Shown here in pieces: positions 33,486 to 44,658 of a DNA stretch of 64,000 bases; the first letter of the stretch is position 1; each line of letters starts with the position of its first letter. Under the pieces are notes generated by a model. It worked only from the letters and a program-made list of their open reading frames with translations, made no database searches and had not been told where the DNA came from. Location: NCBI GenBank assembly GCA_017979445.1, contig CM030717.1, positions 20,881,288-20,945,287 of the forward strand, written 5' to 3'. Made by a program: the position numbers and the translations under genes. This DNA comes from Akebia trifoliata. Lineage: Eukaryota; Streptophyta; Magnoliopsida; Ranunculales; Lardizabalaceae.

Positions 33486-33998
33486 TTAATCTTCGAGATA
33501 TGCCTTGATGTCCAAGTACCATGGCTTTTCTTCAAGTTTTTCCACTTCGATAGGTAAGCAATAAGTTGATACATCTTGAATTCCAATCTCAATAGGGTCA
33601 ATGACCAGATCTTCTGAAATACTAATCATGGAAGCAAGCGTAGCTAGTGCATTTGCGAATTGATTCTTAGCACTCGGCATATGTGTGAATGAAATCCTGT
33701 TAAAACTTGAGCTTAATTCTTCAAGATACTCATGGTAAGGGATTAATCTCTGTTCTCGGGTCTTCCATTCTCTAGTCATCTGATAGGCTATTAGACTTGA
33801 ATCTCCGAACACATCGATTTCATCTACCTCAAACTCTAGTGCTGTTTTCAATCCTACTATGCATGTTTCGTATTTAGCCTCGTTGTTAAAACATTGGAAC
33901 TTCAGTCTGATTGCAATTGGCACATGGGACCCATCTGGTTTGATCAAGATTGCCCCTATTTCGTTTCCTTTCTGATTAGCTACTCCGTTAAAGTACAT
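33486..33998 (-). pseudogene. Archaeal-type RNase H (aRNH), element B
   Basis: A 170-codon open segment starting MYFNGVANQKGNEIG. The sites Glu in AKYETCIVGL, Asp in FGDSSLIAY and Asp/Asn in FANALATLASM align with element A, but two acidic positions differ: YFN for YFD and FANAL for FADAL. It probably has no activity. Confidence 0.78.
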
Positions 33999-33999
33999 T

Positions 34000-35270
34000 T
34001 TTCAACTCAGTTCTTCGTTATCGTCCTCAATCTTAGTGAGCAATATGGCTTCGTCAGGAAAGTTTGTCTTTAATGGCTTATAGTCGAGCTTGGGGTGCTT
34101 AGCTAAATGGTCTATAATGACTTGCCCTTTGATGGCCTTCTGAGTGACATAGGTGATGTCAAATTCAGATAACAATAATTATCATTTTTCTATGCGACTT
34201 GTTAATGCTAGTTTTTCAAATAGGTACTTCAATGGGTCCATCCTAACGATAAGCATAGTCGAGTAACTGAGCAAATAGTGACGTAGTCATTGAGATGCCC
34301 AGAGTAATGCGCAGCAAGTCTTTTCAAGGGTTGAATATTTCACTTCGTGCTCAGTAAATTTCTTGCTAAGATAGTAGATGGCTTGTTCCATCCGTCCTGA
34401 TTCATCATTTGCCCTAACACGCACCTCATTGACGTTTCTTGAACTGAGATGTACATCAGCAGAGGTCACCCTGGAGTAGGAGAGACCAAGACTGGTGGAT
34501 TGAGCAGATATTATTTGATCTTGTTGAATGTTTCCTAACAGTCCTTATTCCACTTCTTTGGCGTATCTTTCCTTAGTAGCTTGAAGACTGGCTCGCAGAT
34601 AGGTGTGACCTAAACATTAAATCGACTGATATACTGTATTCTTCCTAGAAATGCCCGAATATATATATCTCTAAAATGAGTGCCCTCATCTCGAGGATAT
34701 ATTTTGTCATTGTTGGGTCCATCTCGATTCCCTTTCTATTGACAATGAATCCCAGTAGTTTGCTTGATATTGCCCCGAATACACATTTTATCGGGTTGAG
34801 CCTCAAACTGTACTTCCTTAGCCTGTCGAATAACTTCTTGAGATTTACCAGATGATCTTCTTCTATGGCGGATTTAGCAATTATGTCATGGAATAATGTT
34901 GTCATTGCCCATTGGTAAGTCGCCCCTGCGTGTTTTAGCCCAAATGGCATGACTTTGTATTAGAAGGTGCCCCATGGTGTGATAAATATGATATTTTCCT
35001 GGTTTTCTTCAGTCACTTTTATCTGGTTATAGCCTGAGAAGCCATCCATGAATGAGAACATGTTGTGCCTTGCTGTACTATCGACTAAAGTGTCGATGTG
35101 TGGAAGTGGGAAATCATCCTTAGGACTGGTCTTGTTCAAGTCTCGATAATCAACACACATGCGTACCTTCCCATCTTTCTTAGGTATTGGGACAATGTTG
35201 GCTAACCACTCAGGGTACGTAGAGACTGTGAGGAACCCTACTTCAAACTGTTTCATGACCTCATCCTTGA
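34000..35270 (-). pseudogene. Reverse transcriptase and RNase H, element B, catalytic motif deleted
   Basis: RT reads VPIPKKDGKVRMCVDYRDL, FPLPHIDTLVDSTA and FSFMDGFSGYNQIKV (34,960-35,256), then MPFGLKHAGATYQWAM. At 34,880 LFHDI joins directly to IAKSAIEEDHL: 36 nt including the catalytic motif are missing in frame compared with element A. RH fragments with KKFTEHEVKYSTLEKTCC lie at 34,287-34,469. Confidence 0.85.
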
Positions 35271-36890
35271 CTTTGAGGGTCCATTTTGGCTTTAATCTTT
35301 TTTGTTTCTGCTTGATTGGCTTGCTTTTGGGAGCAATTGGTAGCTTGTGGACAACAAGATCAGTATCTTACCTAGCATATCTCTGTATGACCATGCAAAG
35401 ACATCTTGATATTTCTACAGGAGTTTGATCATTTCTTCCTTTTGTAGTGACATTAATAAGTTTCCGATCTTGACGATTCATGGTCTTCTTCAGTACCGAG
35501 ATTAATTGAATCTGTATCCTCGATTTTTGGCTGAACACCTTTATCATGACATTCTACCAAGTCTTTGATTTCTTTAGGTGGGTACTTCATTCCGTCCTCA
35601 AACTCTTCTTCGATCTCAATGAGGTCAAAGTCAAATTCAAGATCAAAATCATACTCATCCTTTTCAAATTATGTTCTATCTGGGTACTCATTTGATCGAG
35701 GCAAATCCCTTGAAATTTTTTTTTTTGGTTTTTGAAAAATATCTATTTTTTTTGTAATTTTGAAAGTTTTTTGAGTTTTTTGTTTTTTGAGATATTTTTG
35801 ACTTTTTTGATTTTTGAGGAGTATTTGTTTTTTTGTGATTTTCTAGATATCTGAAATAGGAAGAACAATCATGCAAATTCATTAGTGAAGATAAGGAGAC
35901 CTCCAAACAGTCTTTACCCGAGGACGAGGGCTCGTTATGATCCTCGGGCAAACTAGATTAGTTTAATGACATTTTTTTAAGCCTCAACAGCCTCAAGGGT
36001 TAACGGGAATTCCTCCCAGTTGTTCAAAACTTCCCCTTCTTTGAGGAGACGAATGAGATGTGAAAGTGATTTGTTTGATGGTTTGGTTGGTGGTTCGGAG
36101 ATGACCATTATCTTCGATTGATCTTTGTTAAGTTGGGGTATAGTCCCTCCCAAGTTGGGTGGGATGATGACTGATGCCCAGTCAATGCTGATAGGAAAAG
36201 GTGATTATTTTCCCTTGCTTTCGGTAGTTTCCTTGCTCGTAGGTTTTTATGCTTTTTCTGATAGACTTTCGTCAGAATCCCCATTGAATAAGACATCAAT
36301 GCCTTCTACGAAGGATGATTGGGACTCAACAACTGAGTCTTCTTGAATGTGCGCAGGTTTGAAATTTACCTCTTTAGGCTTTCTTACGGTTCTTGTCGGC
36401 AATGGTTCTGATAAGCTATAAGGTCTAGTCTGGGAATTTGGAAAGCTGACACTGATATGAGAAACTCTGCCCAGATTTTAGACCTTCGGTTCAAGAATTT
36501 GCTTTCTCGCTAGTCAAAGTTCTTTCTTCTTGTCGTTCATTTCTTCTATATCCTTTTTCGTGGGCCTGAAACCTAGACCAAAATAAGGAGTATGCTTCTT
36601 TGCTTCAACTGGTGTAGCTTTCCCTTTTCCTCGTGGTCCCATCCCTTGTCTAGGTCAGTAGCCTATTCTTTTCAAAACCCATCCGATCATCAGATTTGCC
36701 TTTGATAACTCTGTTTTTTTCCTTTTCTTTCCCCTTTTTGACATGATTAACAACAGCAAACTGATAGGAGTGATAGAGTGTTTTATCCTTCGCCAACTCA
36801 ATGTCAATAAACGGCACTCCGGAGCTCTCCTAGCCAGAATTAGATTTTCAGCTAGTATAGATATCATCCTCTACCCCATGATAAATTTGA
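35271..36890 (-). pseudogene. PRO-RT linker region, element B
   Basis: Degenerate coding sequence aligned with 8,561-9,931 of element A. It contains the same low-complexity Lys/Asn-rich piece near 35,700-35,950 and the Pro/Gly motif near 36,150. No catalytic motif is seen. Confidence 0.5.
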
Positions 36891-36894
36891 CTCT

Positions 36895-37290
36895 TTAGTG
36901 CAAAGAGGAAGGTACTGCCCCGATAATATGGATCCATGGTCTGTCCAATAGTAAGTTGAAGGTTGTCGGTATCTCCATAACCTCAAATGTTACTTCGAAC
37001 GTACAAGGGCCTATGGTGATCGACAAATCCACCTCTCTCAGAAAATCCCTTCTCGAGCTATCGAAACCTCGGACAACCTTATTGTTGGGTTTGATATGCG
37101 ACCAATCAATATTAAGTTTTCGAAAGGTTTCGAGAGAACAAATGTTGAGAGCTGAGCCATTATCAATTAATACCCTGGCGACCATCATGCCCTTACACAT
37201 GAACATGATATTCAGTGGCTCGACATGCCCCTGCCCTTCTGGCATGAATTCACTCTCTGTGAAGATAATAGGATTGGGGGCCATGATCTG
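36895..37290 (-). pseudogene. Aspartic protease, element B
   Basis: The minus strand reads ARVLIDNGSALNICSLETF (active-site Asp-Asn-Gly-Ser near 37,175) and LLLDRPWIHIIG, where element A has LLLGRPW. The upstream junction to gag has no LTR insertion, so this is the unsplit arrangement. Confidence 0.78.
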
Positions 37291-37992
37291 ACCTACTGTT
37301 TGTTCTAACTATGCGGGCAAAGTGGTCAAGGTACATGTGACTTCCCCAGAATTCTCAGCAATACCTCTTGGTGTTCCTCTGACTTTTGCAACAGACCCGG
37401 AATGCTTATCTGAGCCGGTTGCTTGTTCAGTTGGTCCACGACATTATGGTCACTCTTGCAAATGAGCTTAATGAAGCTTATTGTCTCCTTGTCTGATATT
37501 TTCACCTTCTCTTTTGTCTGGTTATCCTTATACATCTTGCCATTTCCCTTTATTCTCATTTTGTCATATGTCCAATATTAGCCACTATTGCTTTCTTTAC
37601 TATATCGACCCCTGCAGATGTGGTGATGGTGGTCTTGTAGCTCTAGGGAACTGCTTGGTTGGAGCTATAGGAGAATGGTTTAGGTAAACATATGGTCATT
37701 GAAAGTGGATCATGCTTTACATTGATAGTGAGGGGTTGTGGTGATAGGAGGAGTTACGTGAGGAGTTGATGGAGTGTATGGAATGAGAAGTGGTGGACGT
37801 AAGGATGAGGTGTATGGTATACGAAGGGGACTCGAGTTATATTTTGAGGACTTGGCAATGTGTAAGGTATGATGAGAGGTAGTCGAGTGGTTGTATTGGA
37901 AATTTGAGAAGTGGGGTAGATGGTGTGGTCAGCCAATCTGAGCAGCGATCGTGTATTTCGATGTGGATTTGTTGTGTAGTGGTTGATAGTGT
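37291..37992 (-). pseudogene. gag C-terminal part, element B (left of element C)
   Basis: It continues from PRO with KSDHNVVDQLNKQPAQISI and LLQKSEEHQEVLLRILG (37,326-37,559), a segment absent from element A, then a Pro/Ser/Thr-rich stretch to 37,992 where element C is inserted. The rest of gag resumes at 44,659. Confidence 0.65.
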
Positions 37993-38296
37993 TGATATGA
38001 TTCCTTTTGGAACCTCCTCTTAATGATCTTTTCTAGGAATCTTTTAATTCGAAGGAAACAAAAGTTGTGTAGAAATAAAAGATGATGTTGATCGGATTAG
38101 AACCTTAAGGAAGTTATGTCCTTATAACCCTAACTTTGAGATGCCACAAAAGATGATCACTCCTTTGATAAGTCGAAGATTCATGCCCTCCTTCAAGAAC
38201 TCATAAAAAAGTAGATTGTCAATTATTTGCAATGGTTCTTGAGAAGACTTGGATACATCAACTTGAGTAATTAGGTCAGTAACTCGATCTCCATTA
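37993..38296 (-). repeat. 3' LTR of element C (shortened)
   Basis: 304 bp matching the 5' LTR, from 'tgatatgattcctttt' to 'gatctccatta'. Compared with the right LTR it lacks about 72 bp between two 'aactcataaa' direct repeats near 38,200. It lies directly left of a PPT. Confidence 0.88.
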
Positions 38297-38310
38297 TTCT
38301 CCCCCTCTTC
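38297..38310 (-). other. Polypurine tract of element C
   Basis: On the minus strand GAAGAGGGGGAGAA abuts the LTR. The end of the pol frame appears to run through it (open frame 38,122-38,346). Confidence 0.75.
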
Positions 38311-39510
38311 AAAAAGATTCGTCCTCGAATCACCTACATCAAACAAGGATAAATTAGCAACATTAAAGTTGTACTAACATTACCATATAATCACTTGGCA
38401 AATCTAGTTTGTACGCGTTATCATTGATCCGTTCCAAAACTTGAAATTGACCATCTCCTCGAGACTGCAATTTTGATTTCCTTTGGGTAGGAAAACACTC
38501 TTTACGCAAGTGCACCCAAACCCAATCTCCAGGGTGGAAAATAACTTTCAAGCGGCCCTTATTGGCTTATTTAGCATATTACTCATTCTTTCTGTCAATG
38601 TTGGCTCGAACTCTGGCATGTAAATCTTTCACAAAATCTGCCTTTTTTCTTACCATCAAGATTAGCATGTTCATTAGTAGGCAAAGGTAAAATATCCACA
38701 GGCGTTAGAGGATTAAAACCATAAACAATCTCAAATGTAGAAAATGAAGTAGTTGAATGAATAGTCCTATTATATGCGAACTCAATATGTGGTAAACATT
38801 TCTCCCATTATTTTAAATTTTTTTGTATGATAGCACGCAACAAAGTAGTGAGTATCCTATTAACTACTTCAGTTTGACCATCCGTTTGAGGATGTGCAAT
38901 AATAGAAAATAGAAGTTTAGTTCCTAATTTACTCCATAAAGTATGTCAAAAATAACTTAGGAACTTAACATCTCTGTCACTAACAATTGACTTAGGTAGC
39001 CCAAGCAATCGAACTACCTCTTTAAAGAACAAATCAGCAATATGTGTTGCGTCGTTGGTTTTAGTACATGCAATAAAATGGGCCATCTTACTAAACTTAT
39101 CAACAACAACAAATATACTATCTTTACCATTTTGAGTCTTTGACAATCTTAAAACAAAATCCATAGAAATATCAATCCAAGGTTGATTAGGTACAAGCAA
39201 AAGGGTATACAAGCCATGCGGTCTAATTTTAGACGTTGCTTGCCTACATGTAATGCACTTGTCACGAATAGAACAATTAAACCTCCCCCATGAGTTTTCC
39301 TTACAAGTAACTCACGAATAGAACAATTAGGCATGCACAATTTATCTTTCTTGAAAAGAAATCCTTCATGCCTATAAAAGTGACCAAACGCACACTTAGC
39401 ATATGCATTCCATATTTGGCTGAAATCAGAATCATTGGCATACAAATCTTAATCAATTCAATACGTACCTTTTCGACAATGCATCGGCCACAACATTTTC
39501 CTTCCCACAT
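38311..39510 (-). pseudogene. Integrase, element C
   Basis: Core: [12 protein letters not shown] (first Asp, near 39,165) and [13 protein letters not shown] (second Asp, near 38,980); the Glu region at about 38,850 is in shifted frames. C-terminal: [20 protein letters not shown] and [13 protein letters not shown] (38,363-38,551). N-terminal zinc-domain remnants with CxxC-like Cys lie at 39,150-39,510. A duplicated stretch around 'taactcacgaatagaacaatta' occurs near 39,255-39,330. At least three frameshifts. Confidence 0.8.
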
Positions 39511-39942
39511 TTATATTTAATTACATAAGGAAATGTTTCTATAAATTCCAACCATTTAGCATGTCTTTTATTAAGCTTACCTTGGGTCTTCAGGAACTTC
39601 AAGCTCTCATGATCAGAATGAATGATAAATTTTCTCGGCCATAAATAATGTTGCCATGTTCAAAGAGTTCTCATTAATGCATAAAGCTCTTTGTCATAAG
39701 TAGGATAATTCAATGCAACCCCACTTAGATTTTCACTAAAGTAAAGCTATTGGTTTGGAATCCTGCATTAAAACAGCTCCTATTCCAATCCCGGATACAT
39801 CACACTCTATTTCAAAAGCTTTATCAAAGTTAGGCAAACACAACAAAGGTGCATTAGTTAACTTATCTTTCAAAGTTTGGAAAGCCTGATCATGCACATT
39901 AATCCAATTAAAAACAACATTCTTTTTAACAAGTTCATTCAA
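39480..39942 (-). pseudogene. RNase H, element C
   Basis: Starts NWINVHDQAFQTLKDKL, then FEIECDVSGIGIGAVL (first Asp) and, in another frame, the [12 protein letters not shown] segment near 39,625 and a DALSK-type end near 39,480. Stop near 39,735. Confidence 0.75.
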
Positions 39943-41033
39943 AGGTGCAGCAATAGAACTAAAATCCTTAACAAACCTTCGATAAAAACTTGCTAAACTA
40001 TGGAAACTTCTTATCTCGTTAGGATTCTTAGGTGTAGGCGAATCCTTTATTGCCCTTACCTTTTCCTCATCAACACTAATTCCCTACGAACTAACAACAA
40101 ATCCAAAAAACACAACAGATTCCATACAAAACGTGCATTTCTTAAGATTAACATATAATTGGTGCTCTGTTAACACACTAAACACGGCATGCAAATGCTT
40201 CACATGGTCATCCACATTTTTGCTATAGACTAAAATATCATCAAAGTAAACTACCACAAATTTTCCCATGAAAGCATGCCAAATGCTTCACATGGTCAAC
40301 CCATATCTAGTTTTAAATGCAGTTTTCCATTCATCTCCCTCTTTCATGCTAATTTGATAATGCCCATTTTTTAAATCAATTTTAGAAAATAAATGAGAGC
40401 CATGCAACTCATCAAACATATCATCTAACCTAGGGATAGGATGCCTATATTTTACCGTTATCTTATTAACAGCTCGACAATCCACACACATGCGTCATGT
40501 TCCATATTTCTTTGGTACTAAAAGAACAGGAACTGAACATGGACTGAGACTCTCCCTTACAAATCCCTTCTGCAACAGTTCATCCACTTGCCTCTATATC
40601 TCATTTGTTTTCTCAGGATTAGCTCTATAAGCAGGTCTATTTAGTATAGCAGAACCAGGTATGAAATCTATTTGATGCTCAATTCCTCTTAAAATAAGTA
40701 AACCCTGGGAAATCTCCTCGGGAAAAAGATCTTCAAAATCCTGCAATAAAGACACAACACTAGGCAAAGATGAGTTAAGATTGTCAGTGGAAAAATAAAC
40801 ATCTTTGTACATAAGAACTAGAACTTGTGGCCTTGCTATCATTACACTTTTAACATCATATTTTTCAACAAGTACACTCAGTATTTTATTCTTCTCTCCA
40901 TGTTGTTCACTTTGTTCTCCTTTTTGCTCACACCTTTGTTTCTCTCTCATTTTGCACTCACTTGCTATCCTAACCTGGTCCTCATAAGCTTGTAAAGGTT
41001 TGAGAGGGGCCAATACAATTTTCTGATTGTTCA
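39943..41033 (-). pseudogene. Reverse transcriptase, element C, with internal deletion
   Basis: The N-terminal linker (40,594-41,034) leads to [20 protein letters not shown] and [13 protein letters not shown] (40,288-40,491), then the catalytic [12 protein letters not shown] near 40,235. Between KTRYGL and GKFVVVYF about 20 or more residues normally containing the MPFGL-type block are missing, near 40,270-40,300. The frame is also interrupted near 40,500-40,590. YFDD itself is intact. Confidence 0.83.
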
Positions 41034-41400
41034 TTACAAAAGAATAACGTTTTTATACCTATCATGTGACACTCTCTTATCAAACTGCCATGGTCGACCG
41101 AGCAATCTATGACTAGCATACATCGGTGCCACATCACAATGAACCTCATCCACATACTTACCTATTGAGAAAGGCACCCGAACTTGTTTGTTTACCTTTA
41201 CTTCTCCACAATCATTCAACTATTGTAGCTTGTACGATTTAGGATGTTCCTGACATTTCAAATTTAACTTCTCTACCAACAAGGTACTAGCAACATTGGT
41301 ACAACTCCCACTATCAATAATCAATGTACATACTATATCCTTCATGTGGCATCTTGTGTGAAAAATATGCTCACGTTGCTCCTCGTCTCCTTCATCCTTA
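41034..41400 (-). pseudogene. Aspartic protease, element C
   Basis: Active site TLIIDSGSCTNVAS near 41,310 and LLGRPWQFDKRVSHD near 41,090, separated by a single in-frame stop at 41,220. The site Asp-Ser-Gly-Ser is the usual form. Confidence 0.82.
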
Positions 41401-42489
41401 GGCTGTATACTCAAAGCTTTCCTGGTGACAAGTAAATCACCATGCACAGGTTTTTCTACTTCAACATTAGAACAATCCTCTAATGAAGGCATCTCGTTGT
41501 CACTTGAGCTAGAACTTTCAATGTCTCTGTTTGCCAATACAACCATAACCCTTTTGTTTGGGCATTCAGAAGCAATGTGTCCAAATCTTTGGCACCTAAA
41601 ATACTTAATCTGACGTGACTTAATTAGAGGTTTTGTTTCAGGTTTATCTTTAGGAACATAAACTGAATTTTTAGACTTTGCTCTTCTTTTGGTTTGAAAG
41701 GAATTTTGTTGTCCTTCCAATTTTATCTCCAGGGACTATTAGAAGATGATCCAAATTTGAACCTTCTAGACTTGATTTGCTTTTCCACTTTAATGGCATT
41801 GTGCATTAACTCTTCCATCTCCACATAAGGGTGCAACTCAACCACATCAGCAATCTCTTTGTTCAATCCGGCAATAAATCTAGCCATGGTTGCTTCTCTA
41901 TCTTCCTCTACATTTGCTCGAATCATGGCAATTTCCATTTCTTTATAATAATCCTCTACACTCATGGAACCTTGAACCAGCCCTTGGAATTTTATGTACA
42001 AATCTCGATAGTAATGGCTAGGTATAAATCTTTTACGCATCACTAACTTCATCTCTCTCACCATTTCTACGCCGATTGATCACCAATTGATCCCACCATA
42101 TACTGGCATAGTTTGTAAATTCCACGGCGGCTAGCTTTATTTTTTTATCCCCAGAATAATTATGACAATAAAAAACGTGCTCAACCTTTTTTTCCCACTC
42201 CAAATATAATTCAGGATCATTCTTTCCAGGAAAGGTCGGAATTGTCATCTTTATGCTACCAATATAATCTCTCCTTTGAAGTCAACTTTCTTATCCCATT
42301 GATAATGCACTCTCTCCACTTCAGAATTAGCATCTTCTTCTTCCTCGTTGAACTCATGTCTTTTATATGTTTTAGATTCATAAGAGGATTCCATACTATC
42401 CAACCGTGAATTCAACAATTTGAATTGCTCATGAACGGCTTGGTGAATAATCTCATGTCGATATCTTGCGGATCTCCTTCCTTACTCAT
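41401..42489 (-). pseudogene. gag, element C
   Basis: Predicted start at 42,489 (MSKEGDPQDI). Capsid pieces read IPTFPGKNDPELYLEWEKKV and NYASIWWDQLV (42,033-42,248), then [20 protein letters not shown] and [15 protein letters not shown] (41,723-42,064). The zinc knuckle near 41,575 reads KYFRCQRFGHIASECPNK: the first Cys is Tyr, so it is incomplete. Frameshifts near 42,040 and 42,250. Confidence 0.82.
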
Positions 42490-44269
42490 GTTTGCAAGAT
42501 TATGTTGTTTTTTTTTTTATCCACGCAAAGCCTAAAACAAGCCCTCTATATGGTCCGAATCAGAATTTACAGTCAAAATTACCGCAAAATTATCAAGGCC
42601 AGCAAGATAGAACAATTTTAATAAGATCCAAGAATACAGATCAGCAATTAAAGTCGAGCTCAAGCAAGAAAGCAAATATGTATATGTATAAAACAGATGA
42701 TGGCAGAAATTCAGCAAAGACAATCACCTTTTATATGTAACACATTGAAAAAAAAAAAAACAATTCCAGCAAGTTTTTTTTAATAACAAAGCAGCCAAGA
42801 AGAAGAAACAATAAATCAGCCTCCTTTAAGGTACTTAACCAGAAGCTAGAGTTCAATAATCCCAAAATTCAGCATTCGATGTTCATACAACAAAAGAAAA
42901 TTCGGTTGTGTATGGTTCTTAATAGATACAAGAATCCACAAATCTCAGAAATTGGAAGCAAACAAGAACTTAGTTGAAGGTTTATCTGGGATTCAGCAAG
43001 AATTCAAGAAAACACGTGAGTTTTTCTTGTAATTTAAATGTTTGAAATTGAGAGCAGGTATGGCCGGTCTGATTTGGAGTGAGTTTGCATGGTTATTTTG
43101 TCAAAGAAGAGATAAATTCAATCAATTCAGCAAGATGTAACGCTATAAATCAACAATGTTATGAACACGTTATGACTAATCTAAAATTTAACAACAAATT
43201 GCCATTTGTTCAACAATAAATTCAGCAAGACAATCAACATTTCTGTATGTAAGAAGAAAGAAACATTAAAACAAAACAGTGGATGATGTTTACTGTTCAA
43301 AAGAACGTTATGAATTCAACAACCTGGACGATGTTTTCTGGTTCTTTAAAAGGCGGAATTACATTCATTGATGTTCATTGAAAGAACATTAAAGGCAAGA
43401 ACGCAATTTCAAAGATCACCATACAAATACAGCGATAATGGCGAACAATGCCAACCATTGAAAGTTTATCAAATCAGCCAAGATCTAGGTGTTGTGGTTG
43501 AATTTTCAGCAAGACAAGTTTTGCCAAGAGTTTCAGCAATAAACATGTCTCCCCCTCTTAAATATATTTTTTTTTAAAAAGAACAATCAATCCAGCAAAG
43601 AATGTTTTGTCTCTGAATTCAATGACATACTATGAAAGAACTTAAAGAATAGCAACAAAGACGCATGTAATCTCATTAATTCTTTGAAGGTATTCAAGAT
43701 TTCTTTAACAATAACAAGGATTTTTGGAAAGAAATGTTTTTCGTTTTTGAAATTTCCAACAAGTCGTCTTCTCCCTATATTCCTTTTTTTTTTATAATGA
43801 CGGAATGACAATGACATGCTTGCTGAAGTTTTAGCAAGAAAATCCAACATGAGGAAACAAACAACAAAAATTAAGAAATTTGTGTGAATTTTATGAAGGA
43901 ACCTGTTTTCCAACCATAGTGAGTTGTAAATGGGTCGGAATATATGTTGGGAAACATAAATTCAGCAACAACGAATGTTCATTGTGGCTGTCCAAAATTT
44001 TTTTTAATAGCAATTCAGCAACAATTGAGGGCAATAAGAACGTAATAATAACGGAATTCTAATGAATGGTCATAGATTCTAATCAAGAATGTAACAAAAA
44101 TTGATCTGGGATAAAAAAAACCTCGTTTCCAGCAATCATTGGCTTTAAATGGGTATGAATCTTTGTTGGGAAGCAAGGTCTACCCGCGTTGTTCTCCGAT
44201 TCGAATGTCACCCGAACCGAATTTTCGAAGAATTACTTCAATCTTGATCTATTTTCCAGCAATCTTGGA
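42490..44269 (-). other. Long AT-rich leader of element C
   Basis: About 1.8 kb between the PBS and gag with no coding potential, which is long for such an element. It repeats 'ttcagcaa' or 'ccagcaa' many times (for example near 42,720, 43,130, 43,220, 43,500, 43,970). 'tttccagcaatc' occurs both near 44,130 and 44,255, hinting at internal duplication. Confidence 0.55.
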
Positions 44270-44281
44270 GCTCTGATACCA
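44270..44281 (-). other. Primer binding site of element C (initiator tRNA-Met type)
   Basis: On the minus strand TGGTATCAGAGC lies one base from the end of the 5' LTR. It is complementary to the 3' end of plant initiator tRNA-Met, the usual primer for this group. Confidence 0.88.
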
Positions 44282-44282
44282 A

Positions 44283-44658
44283 TGATATGATTCCTCTTGG
44301 AACCTCCTCTTGATGATCTCTTCTAGGAATCTTTTAATTTAAAGGAAACAAAAGTTGTGTAGAAACAAAAGATGAGGTTGATCGGATTAGAACCTTAAGG
44401 AAGCTATGTCCTTAAAACCCCAACCTTGAAACGTCACAAAGGATGATCACTCCTTTGATAAGTCGAAGATTCATGCCCCTTGCAAGAACTCATAAAGAAC
44501 TCGAAAACTAGAACACATGAAACCAAAAAACAAAGTTCTTGAAGAAACTTCAAAGAAATAACTCATAAAAATATAGATTGTCAATTATTTACAATGGTTC
44601 TTGAGAAGACTTGGAAACATCAACTTGAGTTATTGGGTCAGCAACTCGATCTCTATTA
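44283..44658 (-). repeat. 5' LTR of element C
   Basis: 376 bp matching 37,993-38,296, with an extra block of about 72 bp between 'aactcataaa' repeats. It lies next to the PBS on its left and joins gag of element B on its right ('gttaaccattgacatctccg'). Confidence 0.88.

Larger units (their letters stand above)
37993..44658 (-). mobile_element. Element C: chromovirus-type Ty3/gypsy retrotransposon nested in gag of element B
   Basis: Two LTRs (37,993-38,296 and 44,283-44,658) flank a minus-strand gag-pol with a PBS beside the right LTR and a PPT beside the left. The order gag, PRO, RT, RH, INT and the C-terminal [14 protein letters not shown] segment are of the chromovirus side of Ty3/gypsy; the exact lineage is open. 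Element A has the empty site near 12,470. The target duplication is not clean (GTTGA on the left, GTTAA on the right is a candidate). It is younger than the element it interrupts. Confidence 0.9.

Noticed and set aside
36956..37291. Plus-strand open frame of 111 codons
   Set aside because: Shadow of the protease of element B.
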